From Cepaea nemoralis (taxonomy: Eukaryota; Mollusca; Gastropoda; Stylommatophora; Helicidae): a stretch of DNA of 64,000 nt. Numbering within the stretch: position 1 is the stretch's first letter; every line of letters starts with the position of its first letter. A program made the translations under genes and the position numbers. Positions 33,201 through 45,213 of this stretch are shown here, in pieces. Under the pieces are notes generated by a model. That model had not been told where the DNA came from, did not search any database, and was given only the letters and a program-made list of their open reading frames with translations. The stretch is from NCBI GenBank assembly GCA_014155875.1, contig JACEFZ010028120.1, positions 1 to 64,000 on the forward strand. The letters are read 5' to 3'.

Positions 33201-33969
33201 CTGTTCAGCTTCATGTTTTCAGCTATGTTGACGAATGCCTTCGAGAACAACGACATTGGAATAGACATCAACTACCGCATGGATGGAAAGTTATTCAATC
33301 TCAGAAGGCTGAAAGCTAAAACCAAAATTAACAGCGACATCGTCAGAGAGCTCCTGTTTGCTGATGATTGCGCTCTATACGCCAACTCAGAGGCGGACAT
33401 GCAACATAATGTTTCAGCTTTCTCACATGCCTGTGCCAACTTTGGGCTCAATATCAACTTGGAGAAGACTGTAGTTATGTACCAGCCAGCTCCAGGGAAT
33501 CATCACACTGTGCCGAATATTAAAGTGAATGGTCATAGTCTAAGTGTTGTTGACCTATCTTAGCAACACTGTGTCACAAGCTGCCACAATTGATGACGAA
33601 GTGAATGCAAGAATCCCTAAGGCCAGCGCGGCCTTTTGCAGACTGTACAAGAATGTATGGGACAGAAATGGAATAAGCCTGCAAACAAAGCTAAAAGTCT
33701 ACAAAGCAGTTGTATTATCCACACTGCTATATGCTTGTGAAGCCTGGACTGTTTATCAGCGACACCCTAGGAAATTAAACCACTTCCACACAGTCTGCCT
33801 CAGGAAGCTACTGAAGATTCAATTTCAAGACAAGATCCCAGACACTGAAGTCCTAGAAAGAGCGTCCATGCCCAGTATCCACATTCTACTAATGAAGAAT
33901 CAGATTCGCTGGGCTGGTCACTTGACTCGCATGACAGATCACAGGCTCCCTTAACGAATATTTTGTTAA

Positions 33970-34590
33970 TTTTATTTATTATTATTTATTATTATTTTAT
34001 TGTTTAATTTTTTATATAAATTGATAATTTATTAATTATTATTTTATTTATTATTATTTAATTGTATTATGTTAAACATTGCCTCAACGAGTCATGTATT
34101 ATTGATTATTTTTCATGCGTTTTAATTCTTATTGTTCTTTTGTTGTCTAAGAATTGCTTCATAAGAGATGTTGAATGAAACAATCCATCCATCCATCATG
34201 TGCCATGCCGGTAAGCGTGGGCGGTCATGTTCTGCCATCTCACTCGATCAACAGAGTCATGGATCAGTTCCGTGTTTCTGTCTCGACCATGCCACAAGGC
34301 CAAGCCATCCAGATACTTGTTTCTAGGTCTTCCCATTGGTCTGTTCCCCTCGATCTTACCAGTTGTCACCAAGTTCTCCAAATAATTTCTTCTCATAACA
34401 TGCCCAAAACATTGTGACTGTCTACGTCTAATGTCTCTGATCAGTTTACGATCTTCATTTGTTTCTTGAAGGACTTGTTCATTGGTCTTTCTGGCTGTCC
34501 ATGTATTCTTTGCATTTTCCTCAGAAACCACAATGAAACAATGCATGAGAGGAAATAGAGAAGAAGGGCAGAATGTCAGACGGGAGTTGC
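33970..34590. repeat. Insertion in LINE B: AT-rich segment carrying a LINE C piece
   Basis: The LINE B text stops after CGAATATTTTGTTA and resumes at about 34,590 (GTTGCATTGTGGTAAACG), as the minus-strand LINE B copy shows. 33,970-34,170 is mostly TTATTATTT-like DNA with no coding capacity. 34,185-34,531 is LINE C. No terminal repeats of the outer insertion were found. Confidence 0.6.
34185..34531 (-). mobile_element. LINE C, 5'-truncated, with 11-bp TSD
   Basis: AATGAAACAAT at 34,174-34,184 is repeated exactly at 34,532-34,542. On the minus strand the insert gives the last part of the LINE C protein (WTARKTNEQVLQETNEDRKL, RRRQSQCFGHVMRRNYLENL, YLDGLALWHGRDRNTELIHD) and ends CATGATGGATGGATGG, the same ATGG tail as the 19,977 copy. 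It sits inside the insertion inside LINE B, a third level of nesting. Confidence 0.92.
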
Positions 34591-35022
34591 ATTGTGGTAA
34601 ACGCTCCCAAAGCGGCCAGAGGAAACGCTTTAAAGACACTATGAAAATCTCACTGAATGCTTTTGGAATTCATCATGACAGCTGGGAGACTGCAGCCAGA
34701 GACCTAAATTCGTGGCGTGCATCATTACGCAAGGGTGCAGTCACGCGTGAGGCAACCAGGACTGCAAGAGCTGTGAAAAAAGGCAGGACAGAAAAACCAC
34801 TGCAGGAAATCCTCCTCCAGAAAAGTCAAGCATTCTTTGTCCACATTGTCAAAGAACATTTCGAGCCAAAATAGGCCTTATCAGCCATCTTAGATCTCAC
34901 GGCTCCATACCTTCAACCCCACTGGATGAAATGAATGGTTCTCATCATGCTTTATAAACAAACAACAACATATTGCATAGACACTTAACACGGGTTAACC
35001 TCTGTATTGTCATGTCAGCATT

Positions 35023-36037
35023 AGTAGTATATAGGTACAAAAGCCGCCCGTTTTGAGGCGCAAAATGAGGCGCACATTCCCTATATAAATCAACCATTTA
35101 TCGAGTTTGAGGCGCAAATTGCAATCTACTTTTAGCTCTTATCGATTTTGCGCCTCAAAGGGCGATAACTCCTTTTTTATTTTACAGTGGGCGTGGTCTA
35201 GTGATTCATCAGAGGGGATGTCGTCAAGAGGTGGTCAAGAGGTGGTCAAGTAGTGGTCAAGTGACCCCTTAAATTGTCAGGGAAAGTGGGTGTAGTAAGT
35301 TGGTGATGATCGTGAGGTGGTCAAGTAATGGTCAAGGGGTGGTCAAGGGGTGGTCAAGTGGTCAAGGGGTGGTCGAGTGACCACTTAAATTGTAGAGGAA
35401 GGTAAGTGTAGTGACATGGCGTTAATTAAAGTGTCAATGATGTGGTCAAGTGGTGGTCAAGTGGTGGTCAAGTAGTGGTCAAGTGGTCGAGTGACCACTT
35501 AAATTGTCGGGGAAAGTGGGTGTAGTAAGTTGGTGATCATCGTGAGGTGGTCAAGTAGTGGTCAAGGGGTGGTCAAAGGGTGGTCAAGTGGTCAAGGGGT
35601 GGTCAAGTGACCCCTTAAATTGTAGAGGAAGGTATTGTAGTGATGTGGTGATCATCGTGAGGTGGTCAAGTGGTGGTCAAGTAGTGGTCAAAGGGTGGTC
35701 AAGTGGTCAAGGGGTGGTCAAGTGACCCCTTAAATTGTAGAGGAAGGTATGTGTAGTGATGTGGTGATGATCAAGAGGTGGTCAAGTAGTGGTCAAGTGG
35801 TGGTCAAGCTGTGGTCAAGTGGTCAAGTGACCCCTTAAATTGTCAGGGAAAGTGAGTGTAGTAAGTTGGTGATGATCGTGAGGTGGTCAAGTAGTGGTCA
35901 AGGGGTGGTCAAGTGGTCAAGAGGTGGTCAAGTGACCCCCTAAATTGTATGGAGGGTACAGTTAGTGATGTGTTGGTGGTTAAATTGAGTGATGGCGTGG
36001 TCAAGTAGTGGTCAAGTAGTGGTCAAGGGTGGTGCTG
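35023..36037 (+). repeat. Left terminal inverted repeat with subterminal satellite
   Basis: The first 185 bp are unique and contain a small internal palindrome around TTTGCGCCTCAAA/GAGGCGCAAA. Then about seven units of 104-115 bp, each built of GGTGGTCAAG words plus one TTAAATTGT...GGAAAGTG or GGAAGGTA segment (TTAAATTGT near 35,269, 35,384, 35,499, 35,614, 35,729, 35,834, 35,939). It closes with GTACAGTTAGTGATGTGTTGG and GAGTGATGGCGTGGTCAAG. Compared by eye with the right repeat, it differs by scattered substitutions and small length changes of the GGTCAAG arrays. Confidence 0.9.
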
Positions 36038-36049
36038 TTGTGGCGCTGC

Positions 36050-37250
36050 CTCATTTGTTATACTTTATATTTTTGTTTATATGACGTCATGAGTAATATC
36101 GCTTGTGGGAGCATATATTTTCATAATTTCCAGACTAAGGGGGGATAACTAATTCGATCTTTTCCTGGTTAAGCTGCCGCTACTTCTTCCAGAGGGGTGT
36201 AATAATTCAAGTCTGCGGTATCTTCCATTCAACGGAAGTTCATTTTCTCAACTTTAGCGCATGGGTAAGAATAGCTGTCCACAGGCAGTGTTAGTAATTG
36301 ACCACCCAGGTTGAAATTCTAGCCAATAGACTTCTGCATTTTCACTAAAACTAGGCCTTAGCAAAACATGAACTGTCGAAGACATGAACTTACACAACAA
36401 AATTTATGATGAGGGCGTGAACTTACACAAATCTTATGCTGAAGAAATGAATTTACAAAATATGAACTGTCAAAGACATGAACTTACCTACACAAACAAA
36501 TATTTTTTTTAATGACAATATGGGGGACACTTCTGTATGACTTGCGGGATACATTTGTATTTTATAAGGGCTACTTATCTATGGGGTGAGGAGGCCGTGA
36601 AATCACAAGTAGACACCTTTGTGCGCGCAGTTGGGACAGTTTGTAAGAGTAAGTGGTAATTTGGGCGAGGCTGTCGACAAGTTGTAATAACAAGTGGAAA
36701 TTTTGTGAGCCCATGTGGGGAAGTTGTTAGAGTCAGTGGGTATGTTGATAGGGCGAGTCGATAATATGAGAGAGTCGGTGGACACGTTGTTGGGGAAAAG
36801 GGACAGTTGTTATGGTAAGTGTGTGAGTTGATAGGATAGGTCGACCGATTGTAATAGCAAGTGGAAAAATTGTTTGAGCCAGCGAGCAAGTTTGTAAGAA
36901 CAAGTGGCCAAGTTGTGTTAACAAATGTTGGTACGTTTTTATAGGTTTGACCACGCTATTTCTTTACTTGACCAATATTTTTCCTATTTGGGTAACAAGT
37001 TGTTCCTACTTTTCATGAGTTTGGTTGAGAAATTTCTGTATTTGGCCGACATTGTTCGCGTTTGGTTGACATATTTTCCTATTTTTTATAAGTTTGGATG
37101 AGATATTTCGTTACGTGTATCATATTTTCCCCTTTTGGTTAACACATTTGCCTACGTTTCATAAGTTTGGTTGCCATATTTATAAATTGGGTTGAGTTAT
37201 TTCTGTATTTGGTCGACATTTTCCCCTCGTTTTTTTTCTAAATGTGGTTA
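36050..37250. repeat. Degenerate repeats in the left core of the 8-kb element
   Basis: 36,380-36,500 repeats ATGAACTTACACAA-type words. 36,600-36,930 repeats AAGTTGTAATAACAAGTGG-like words of roughly 40-50 bp with poor conservation. The remainder leads into the higher-order satellite. Minus-strand frames here (Ser/Thr/Tyr-rich) follow the repeats and are not genes. Confidence 0.6.
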
Positions 37251-39850
37251 AGATGTTTCTGTATTTGGTCTAACTTTACCCCATTTGGTTGACAAATTTT
37301 TCCAACTTCTTATAAGTCTGGACGATATATTTCTCTCTTTGGGTGATATTTTTTCACATTTGGCTTTCAAATTTTCCTACTTGGCCAATACTTTTCCTAT
37401 CTGGCTAACAACTTTTCCTAGTTTGCATATGTGTGACCGAACTATTTCTGCATTTGTCCGACATTTTTTCACATTTGGCTAACAGATTTTCCTACTTGAA
37501 CAAGGTTTTTTTTTTTCACTTTGGCTAACAAAGTTTCCTAGTTTTCATAAGTTTGAGCGATGTATTTCGTTACTTGGTCATTATTTTTTCTCTTTGAGTA
37601 ACACATGTCCCTAGTTGGTCAATATATTTCCCGTTTGGTTATCAATTTTCCTATTTTTTATATGTTTGTTTGAGATATTTCTGTATTTGGCCTAACTTTT
37701 TCCCATTTGGCAAATAGTTCTCCTACTTTTTATAACTCTGGCCGAGATATTCCTCTCTTTGGGTGATATTTTTTTTACATTTGGCTATAAAATTTTCCTA
37801 CTTGGGCAATATTTTTACTATTTGGCTAACAAATTTTTCCTAATTTTAATAAGTGCGGACGAGGTATTTCTGTATTTGGCCGACATTTTTTACATTTGGC
37901 TAACAGATTTTCCTACTTGACCTAGGTTTTTATTCTCGTTGGCTAACAAAGTTTCCTACTTTTCATAAGTTTGGTTGAGATGTTACTATATTTGGTCTAA
38001 CTTTTTCTCATTTGGTTGAGAATTTTCCTTCTTTTTATAAGTTTAGATGAGATATTTCTCTCTTTGTCTGATATTTTTTCACCTTTGGCTATCACATTTT
38101 CTTACTTGGTTAATACTTTTCCTATCTGGCTAACAACCTATCCTTGTTTGCATACGTGTGGCCGAAACTATTTCTGCATTTGGCCGACATTTTTCACATT
38201 TGGCTGAACAGATTTTCCTACTTGACCAAGGTTTCTTCCATTAGGCTAACAAAGTTTCCTAGTTTTCATAAGTTTGAGCGATGTATTTCGTTACTTGGTC
38301 ATTATTTTTCCTCTTTGAGTAACACATTTCCGTAGTTGGTCAATATATTTCCCGTTTGGTTATCAATTTTCCTATTTTTTATATGTTTGGTTGAGATATT
38401 TCTGTATTTGGCCTAACTTTTTCCCAATTTTCACATAGTTCTCCTACTTTTTATAAGTCTGGCCGAGATATTCCTCTCTTTGGGTGATATTATTTTTTTA
38501 CATTTGGCTATCAAATTTTCCTACTTGGGCAATATTTTTACTATTTGACTAACAAATGTTTCCTAATTTTAATAAGTGCGGACGAGGTATTTCTGTATTT
38601 GGCCGACATTTTATACATTTGGCTAACAGATTTTCCTAGGTTTTTTCGCTTTGGCTAACAAAGTTTCCTACTTTTCATAAGTTTGGTTGAGATGTTACTA
38701 TACTTGGTCTAACTTTTTCTCATTTGGTTGAGAATTTTCCTTCTTTTTATAAGTTGGAACGAGATATTCCTCTCTTTGGATTATATTTTTTCACCTTTGG
38801 CTATCACATTTTCTTACTTGGGCAATATTTTATCCTGTTCGACTAACAACCTTTCCTTGTTTGCATACGTGTGGCCGAACTATTTCTGCATTTGGCCAAC
38901 ATTTTTCACATTTGGTTAACAGATTTTTCCTACTTGACCAAGGTTTCTTCCATTTGGCTAACAAAGTTTCGTAGTTTTCATAAGTTTGAGCAATGTATTT
39001 CGTTACTTGGTCATTATTTTTCCTCTTTGAGTAACACATTTCCCTAGTTGGTCAATATATTTCCCGTTTGGTTATCAATTTTCCTATTTTTTATATGTTT
39101 GGTTGAAATATTTCTGTATTTGGCCTAACTTTTTCCCATTTGGCACATAGTTCTCCTACTTTTTATAAGTCTGGCCGAGATATTCCTCTCTTTGGGTGAT
39201 ATTTTTTTTTTACATTTGGCTATCAAATTTTCCTACTTGGGCAATATTTTTACTATTTGACTAACAAATTTTTCCTAATTTTAATAAGTTCGGACGAGGT
39301 ATGTCTGTATTTGGCCGACATTTTATACATTTGGCTAACAGATTTTCCTACTTGACCTAGGTTTTTTCGCTTTGGCTAACAAAGTTTCCTACTTTTCATA
39401 AGTTTGGTTGAGATGTTACTATACTTGGTCTAACTTTTTCTCATTTGGTTGAGAATTTTCCTTCTTTTTATAAGTTGGAACGAGATATTCCTCTCTTTGG
39501 ATTATATTTTTTCACTTATAGCTCTCAAATTTCCCTACTTGGGCAATATATTTTATCCTGTTCGACTAACAAATTTTCCTGGTTTGCATACGTGTGGACG
39601 AACAATTTCTGTATTTGGCCGCCATTTTTCACTTTTGGGTAACAGATTTTTCTATTTGACCTAGGTTTTTCCCCTCCTTTGGTTAAAAAAGTTTCCCTAC
39701 TTTTCATTAGTTTGAGTTAGATATTTTTGTATTTGGCCTAACTTTTTCCCATTTGGTTGACATATTTTCCTACTTTTTATAAGTTGGGACGAGCTATTCT
39801 TCTCTTGCTATTTGTTTTACATTTGGGTATCACATTTTCCTACATTCACA
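37250..39850. repeat. 0.72-kb higher-order satellite, about 3.6 units
   Basis: TTTGGTTGAGAATTTTCCTTC starts at 38,011, 38,723 and 39,444 (spacing 712 and 721), with a diverged equivalent at 37,284 (spacing 727). Each unit is itself made of some twelve degenerate 50-65-bp monomers of the type TTTGGCTAACAAATTTTCC, TACTTTTTATAAGTTTGG, GAGATATTTCTGTATTTGGCC. Equivalent monomers in successive units are much more alike than neighbours within a unit. Confidence 0.9.
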
Positions 39851-39953
39851 TTTTGGTTAACAAAGTTTAGCTTTTCTTTAGGTACCTTGTTTAGTGTTTG
39901 TGTCAGCTTCTAGTGTTCGTGTCAGCGATTTTTCATTGGTTGTTTCAGTTTTC

Positions 39954-39954
<1 letters not shown>

Positions 39955-40020
<66 letters not shown>
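39955..40020. repeat. (GT)n microsatellite
   Basis: About 32 GT dinucleotides. Confidence 0.98.
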
Positions 40021-40026
<6 letters not shown>

Positions 40027-40590
40027 GTTGTGTCATTTTTATTATTTTTTTAGTCACTGTTGTATCTGTCTTTGTATGTGTTATATTTTGACGCTTATGT
40101 CATTTTCCCCCCTTGTTTTTGTCCGTTTTCCTTGTTTGGGTCGGTGCCTTGTTATCCTATATGTTTATTTGAGTGGGCATATTGCGAAGTTAGTGAGCGC
40201 CTATTTGTCGACCGTGATGGAATGGACAACCGATGACCTCATAAGTTTTGTACGTTACACTATACTCGACACCATTTGCCTTGTAGTTACCTTTTAAGTG
40301 TTGTATGGTTGTTTGCTCGTAATGGGCATGCACAACGGATGCTGTCGGTTTGAGAAATGATCGATATCTCACAATGAGCCTTTTTCGCGGCACTGGAGAC
40401 ACTATCAATAAGATGATAGAGTGGTGGGTTATGACGTCATCACCTCTTAGAACTACAAAATACAGATATTTCAGTAACACCTTACATGGCATACAACACA
40501 AACTAGCTTTATACTACATACGATATACAAATACTTAGTGAAACAACAAGCACCCTCACTATTCTACTACTCCTACTATTACCACCACCA

Positions 40591-40860
<270 letters not shown>

Positions 40861-41090
40861 CCAATATTATTACTATTTGTATCCATGGTGTTGGAGATCA
40901 TAGTTTATGGAGTGTCATACTGACCAATGTCAGGCGATAAGTCTCTTGCTGATGTTGGTGACTATTACTACTGGTGCTATTGGTACTATGAGTACCACCA
41001 TTACATGAAGGTAATGCCGTTAATTGGGGATTTCTGTAGTGTGAGTCAACCCCGGAATTGTTCAATGGTGTTGGAGATCGCAATGTGTGG

Positions 41091-41976
<886 letters not shown>

Positions 41977-43026
41977 TCATCATCGTGTCACTACACCTAC
42001 TTTCCCACCCAATTTAAGGGGTAACTTGACCGCTTGACCACTCCTTGACCACTACTTGACCACGCCATCACTCACTTTAACCACCACCACATCACTAACT
42101 GTACCCTCCATACAATTTAGGGGGTCACTTGACCACCTCTTGACCACTTGACCACCCCTTGACCACTACTTGACCACCTCACGATCATCACCAACTTACT
42201 ACACTCACTTTCCCTGACAATTTAAGGGATCACTTGACCACTTGACCACAGCTTGACCACCACTTGACCACTACTTGACCACCTCTTGATCATCACCACA
42301 TCACTACACATACCTTCCTCTACAATTTAAGGGGTCACTTGACCACCCCTTGACCACTTGACCACCCTTTGACCACTACTTGACCACCACTTGACCACCT
42401 CACGATGATCACCACATCACTACAATACCTTCCTCTACAATTTAAGGGGTCACTTGACCACCCCTTGACCACTTGACCACCCTTTGACCACCCCTTGACC
42501 ACTACTTGACCACCTCACGATGATCACCAACTTACTACACCCACTTTCCCCGACAATTTAAGTGGTCACTCGACCACTTGACCACTACTTGACCACCACT
42601 TGACCACCGCTTGACCACATCATTGACACTTTAATTATCGCCATGTCACTACACATACCTTCCTCTACAATTTAAGTGGTCACTCGACCACCCCTTGACC
42701 ACTTGACCACCCCTTGACCACTACTTGACCACCTCACGATCATCACCAACTTACTACACCCACTTTCCCTGACAATTTAAGGGGTCACTTGACCACTACT
42801 TGACCACCTCTTGACCACCTCTTGACGACACCCCCTCTGATGAGTCACTAGACCACGCCCACTGTAAAATAAAAAAGGAGTTATCGCCCTTTGAGGCGCA
42901 AAATCGATAAGAGCTAAAAATAGATTGCAATTTGCGCCTCAAAATCGATAAATGGTTGATTTATATAGGGAATGTGCGCCTCATTTTGTGCCTCAAAACG
43001 GGCGGCTTTTGTACCTATATACTACT
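41977..43026 (-). repeat. Right terminal inverted repeat
   Basis: Reverse complement of the left repeat. The terminal 185 bp differ at a handful of positions (for example GAGGCACAAAATG against GAGGCGCAAAATG), followed inward by about seven units of the GGTGGTCAAG satellite. The repeat ends inward with words matching GAGTGATGGCGTGGTCAAG and then 70 bp of partial match. Confidence 0.9.
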
Positions 43027-43032
43027 AGCATT

Positions 43033-43680
43033 GTTGATTATCGAGAATCGAATTCAGCGTTTGTGACATTCTAATGGTTTCATTATTGATTCTTCTGTTT
43101 GAATGGCCCGTAGTTTGTTCGTGTACATTTGTGCTCATTGTATTTTCATACGTTTAGACAAACAAGTTGATGTTTTCTGAGTCTATTGATAGACAGGACC
43201 AGCTGTTCTAGTCTCTTAGCACTGTCTGTGAGGTATCGTCTGCATATCTGAGTTCTGAATGGACCAACATAACGTCTAGTCTGATCAGTTTTTATGTTCC
43301 TCGTCACTTTCTCTGCCTGTATGTTGCAAAGTTTAAGGGGGGGGGGGGCGCTATGCAGTCGTCTGAACCCCCTGAACCGTAAACGAAACAGATACTAGAA
43401 TCCACAAAGAGCGATGGTGAATCATGATCGCTGTTGCGAGTACGCGCGTGCGAGTGTGTGTGGGTTTATGGGCGCGCATATATATATATATATATATAGA
43501 GACGAGACAGTGACAGATGAAGACAGACGGAGGAAGGCAGAGAAGATGCTTAAACAGCTGAGCAACACATTATACTTTAACCAATGCCAAGTTCATCGAA
43601 GTGTAGAGAGGAATGCGGAGTCGAGATCACCGATGCCTGCACTAAGCCATGCAGCAGAAGAAGAATAGGAAGACAGCGTA
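43033..43680. other. Unassigned sequence
   Basis: Holds a G run (43,338-43,347) and a short (TA)n at 43,478-43,497. The frame at 43,414-43,668 has no known motif. Confidence 0.4.
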
Positions 43681-43890
43681 TAGTTAGTTTGGTTCAGTTT
43701 AGTCGACGGATCAATATCACGGCACACGGGTGTAACCCATAAGTGCTCCGTTCTACACCAAACTCAATCCTGAGTCCGTAGAATATCCGCTCAGTGCACA
43801 AACACCGTAGCACCGGCGAGGATCCTGACATACTTTGGGTAGATTTGTAACTCGGAATTTTGCCCGGGCAGCCCCGTTAAGCTACTCTTT
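43681..43890 (-). repeat. Dispersed repeat E, copy 2
   Basis: Same landmark order as copy 1 (TTTAGTCGACGGATCAA, CACGGCACACGGG, CCCATAAGTGCTCCGTTC, GGCGAGGATCCTGACATAC, TTGCCCGGGCAG). Instead of a T run it is preceded by TTAGTTTGGTTCAG. 43,891-44,229 shows nothing else. Confidence 0.65.
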
Positions 43891-44229
43891 TTCGTCTGTC
43901 AAAACACTCAAGTCACAGTAACAAGTGAAAGTACTACTAGCTAACAGTTATATTTGAACACTGGTTATTACCCCTTGCTGTGTGGTCTCTTTACAGTTGG
44001 GCCAATCGATAAAGAAAACGAATGGCTCGACAAACTCGAAGCTGCGTTGACAATCTTGTTGTCCTTGGAAATCATTAGCGGTGAAAGACTTGATGGTGTT
44101 AGCGTCGAAAGTCCCGGGTCTGTGTGGAATAGATGAATACAGTTGGCAGCTTACATCGCCTGCATACATAATTATGTCGTGAGTGAATAACGCCTTCTTA
44201 TTCACTACATAGGTATTGTATCCACTGTT

Positions 44230-44455
44230 GTAATCGAATTTCGCATCCACTGTTGTAACTGACTATTGTAAATGATTATTGTGTTCACTAATATAACTGC
44301 CTATTGTATTCACTAGTGTAAATAGCTATTTCATGAACTGTTGCCCATTGTATCCACTGCTGTAACTGACTGCTGTATCTAATGTTGAAACTGACTATTG
44401 TAACCACTGTTGTAACTGACTAGTGTATTCACTATTACTGACTATTATAAAATTC
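44230..44455. repeat. 24-bp minisatellite M, block 1
   Basis: Degenerate units of CCACTGTTGTAACTGACTATTGTAT. The same monomer makes up 52,755-52,962 and 53,969-54,062. The LTR retrotransposon starts directly at the end of this block. Confidence 0.85.
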
Positions 44456-44460
44456 CTATA

Positions 44461-45192
44461 TGACATAAGCCTGGGTCATTGACAATGAGGTGAGTGACCG
44501 GGCATGAGAAAGAATGGAGATGAAAGTGGGAGACAGTAAAGTGACTGACCTAGCTATGAGAAAACAGCCAGTCCTGAGAAATAAAATAGTGAGGGTAGAG
44601 AAAGACCCCTAGTGTGGATGGGGCGAGAGATAGGTGTATTTGTGTGTTGAAGTCAGGAGACTTCAGGGGAGTTGAGTTTTAGATACCGAACGAGTCGGTA
44701 GTCGACGGAGAACGGTGTTGTGTGATTCTCCGAGCTGTGAATGCAGTCCTAAAACCCAGAGTGGGTTACATAGTGAGCAGAGGCTCCGACCCAGTGGGTG
44801 GGTCGTATTGTGGGAGATCCAGCCGTGGATAGTAGCTGGACTAAATGTCTTGTGAATTTGAGATTCAGCAGGTCGTGAGAAGACAGTGATGTGTGCTGGT
44901 TAGATTGTGAGGAGGATATTTATATTCTATGGATTATCATTATTTCTGGATGTATAAACATGTTCCGTCTGTCCGTGTTCTTTCTGGATTAAAAGATTAT
45001 GTGCGCCAACTCAATCTTGTTTCATGACTGGTGAAGGTGCACTGCTGGGGTGAGTTATATTGCAAGACAGTTAGATATCTCCATTGACACACCATGAGTA
45101 TCGTTACCTAGACAACGACCATCACACGACAATATCATGAACATATCATCGTAAGAACTTCGTGATATTATCATCAAGAAAGACGTGTGACA
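44461..45192 (+). repeat. 5' LTR
   Basis: 732 bp, TG...CA termini. A GGATTAAAAGATTATG near 44,988 is a candidate polyadenylation signal. It is longer than the 3' LTR, because 45,120-45,180 keeps ATATCATGAACATATCATCG and GATATTATCATCAAG, where the 3' LTR has a shorter stretch. Confidence 0.93.
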
Positions 45193-45195
45193 ATC

Positions 45196-45213
45196 TGAGA
45201 GCTCGTCCGATCA
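45196..45213 (+). promoter_or_regulatory. Primer binding site, tRNA-Pro-like
   Basis: TGAGAGCTCGTCCGATCA, 3 bp downstream of the 5' LTR. The first 14 bases agree at 12 positions with TGGGGGCTCGTCCG, the known complement of the tRNA-Pro 3' end, so tRNA-Pro is the likely primer. This differs from the tRNA-Leu-type site of the other two gypsy copies. Confidence 0.55.

Larger units (their letters stand above)
31183..34907 (+). pseudogene. LINE B endonuclease-reverse transcriptase, many breaks
   Basis: Endonuclease: LTIGTWNVHTLLD (31,219), AALSETRLAEEGQ (31,339), VSVYAPTMINEDD, ILLGDVNARVGTD (31,669). A frame break with a deletion after 31,750 removes the C-terminal half of the endonuclease, where sequence jumps to the catalytic-His region near 31,820. 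Linker: KHKDWFDENSEDINQLLAEK (32,108). RT: SSGKVSGPNSIP, PQDFKDASIVHLYNRKGN (32,721), HRGISLLSIAGRILARILLNR, FGFGKERDTLDMIF, STFIDLIMAFDTVSREG, NGVKQGCVLAPTLFSFMFS, ELLFADDCALYAN (33,348), LNINLEKTVVMYQPAPG, LLYACEAWTVYQRH, RWAGHLTRMTDHRLP. After the insertion: a region ending CPHCQRTFRAKIGLISHLRS (34,839-34,898), a C2H2 finger one frame off. At least six frame breaks. Confidence 0.85.
30380..34925 (+). mobile_element. LINE family B, long copy with nested insertion
   Basis: GC-rich leader from about 30,380, endonuclease from 31,225, linker, RT to 33,970, then an insertion (33,970-34,590) and the C-terminal C2H2 finger (34,839-34,907), ending with CATCATGCTTTATAAACAAACAAC. The minus-strand copy at 54,065-55,790 shows the uninterrupted order across the insertion site. 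Related to LINE A in layout and motifs but clearly a separate family. Ends are approximate, with no TSD found. Confidence 0.8.

Noticed and set aside
36575..36954. Ser/Thr/Tyr-rich minus-strand frames in the 8-kb element as capsid-like genes
   Set aside because: They follow degenerate tandem words. No capsid, polymerase, ATPase or protease motif was found anywhere in the element.
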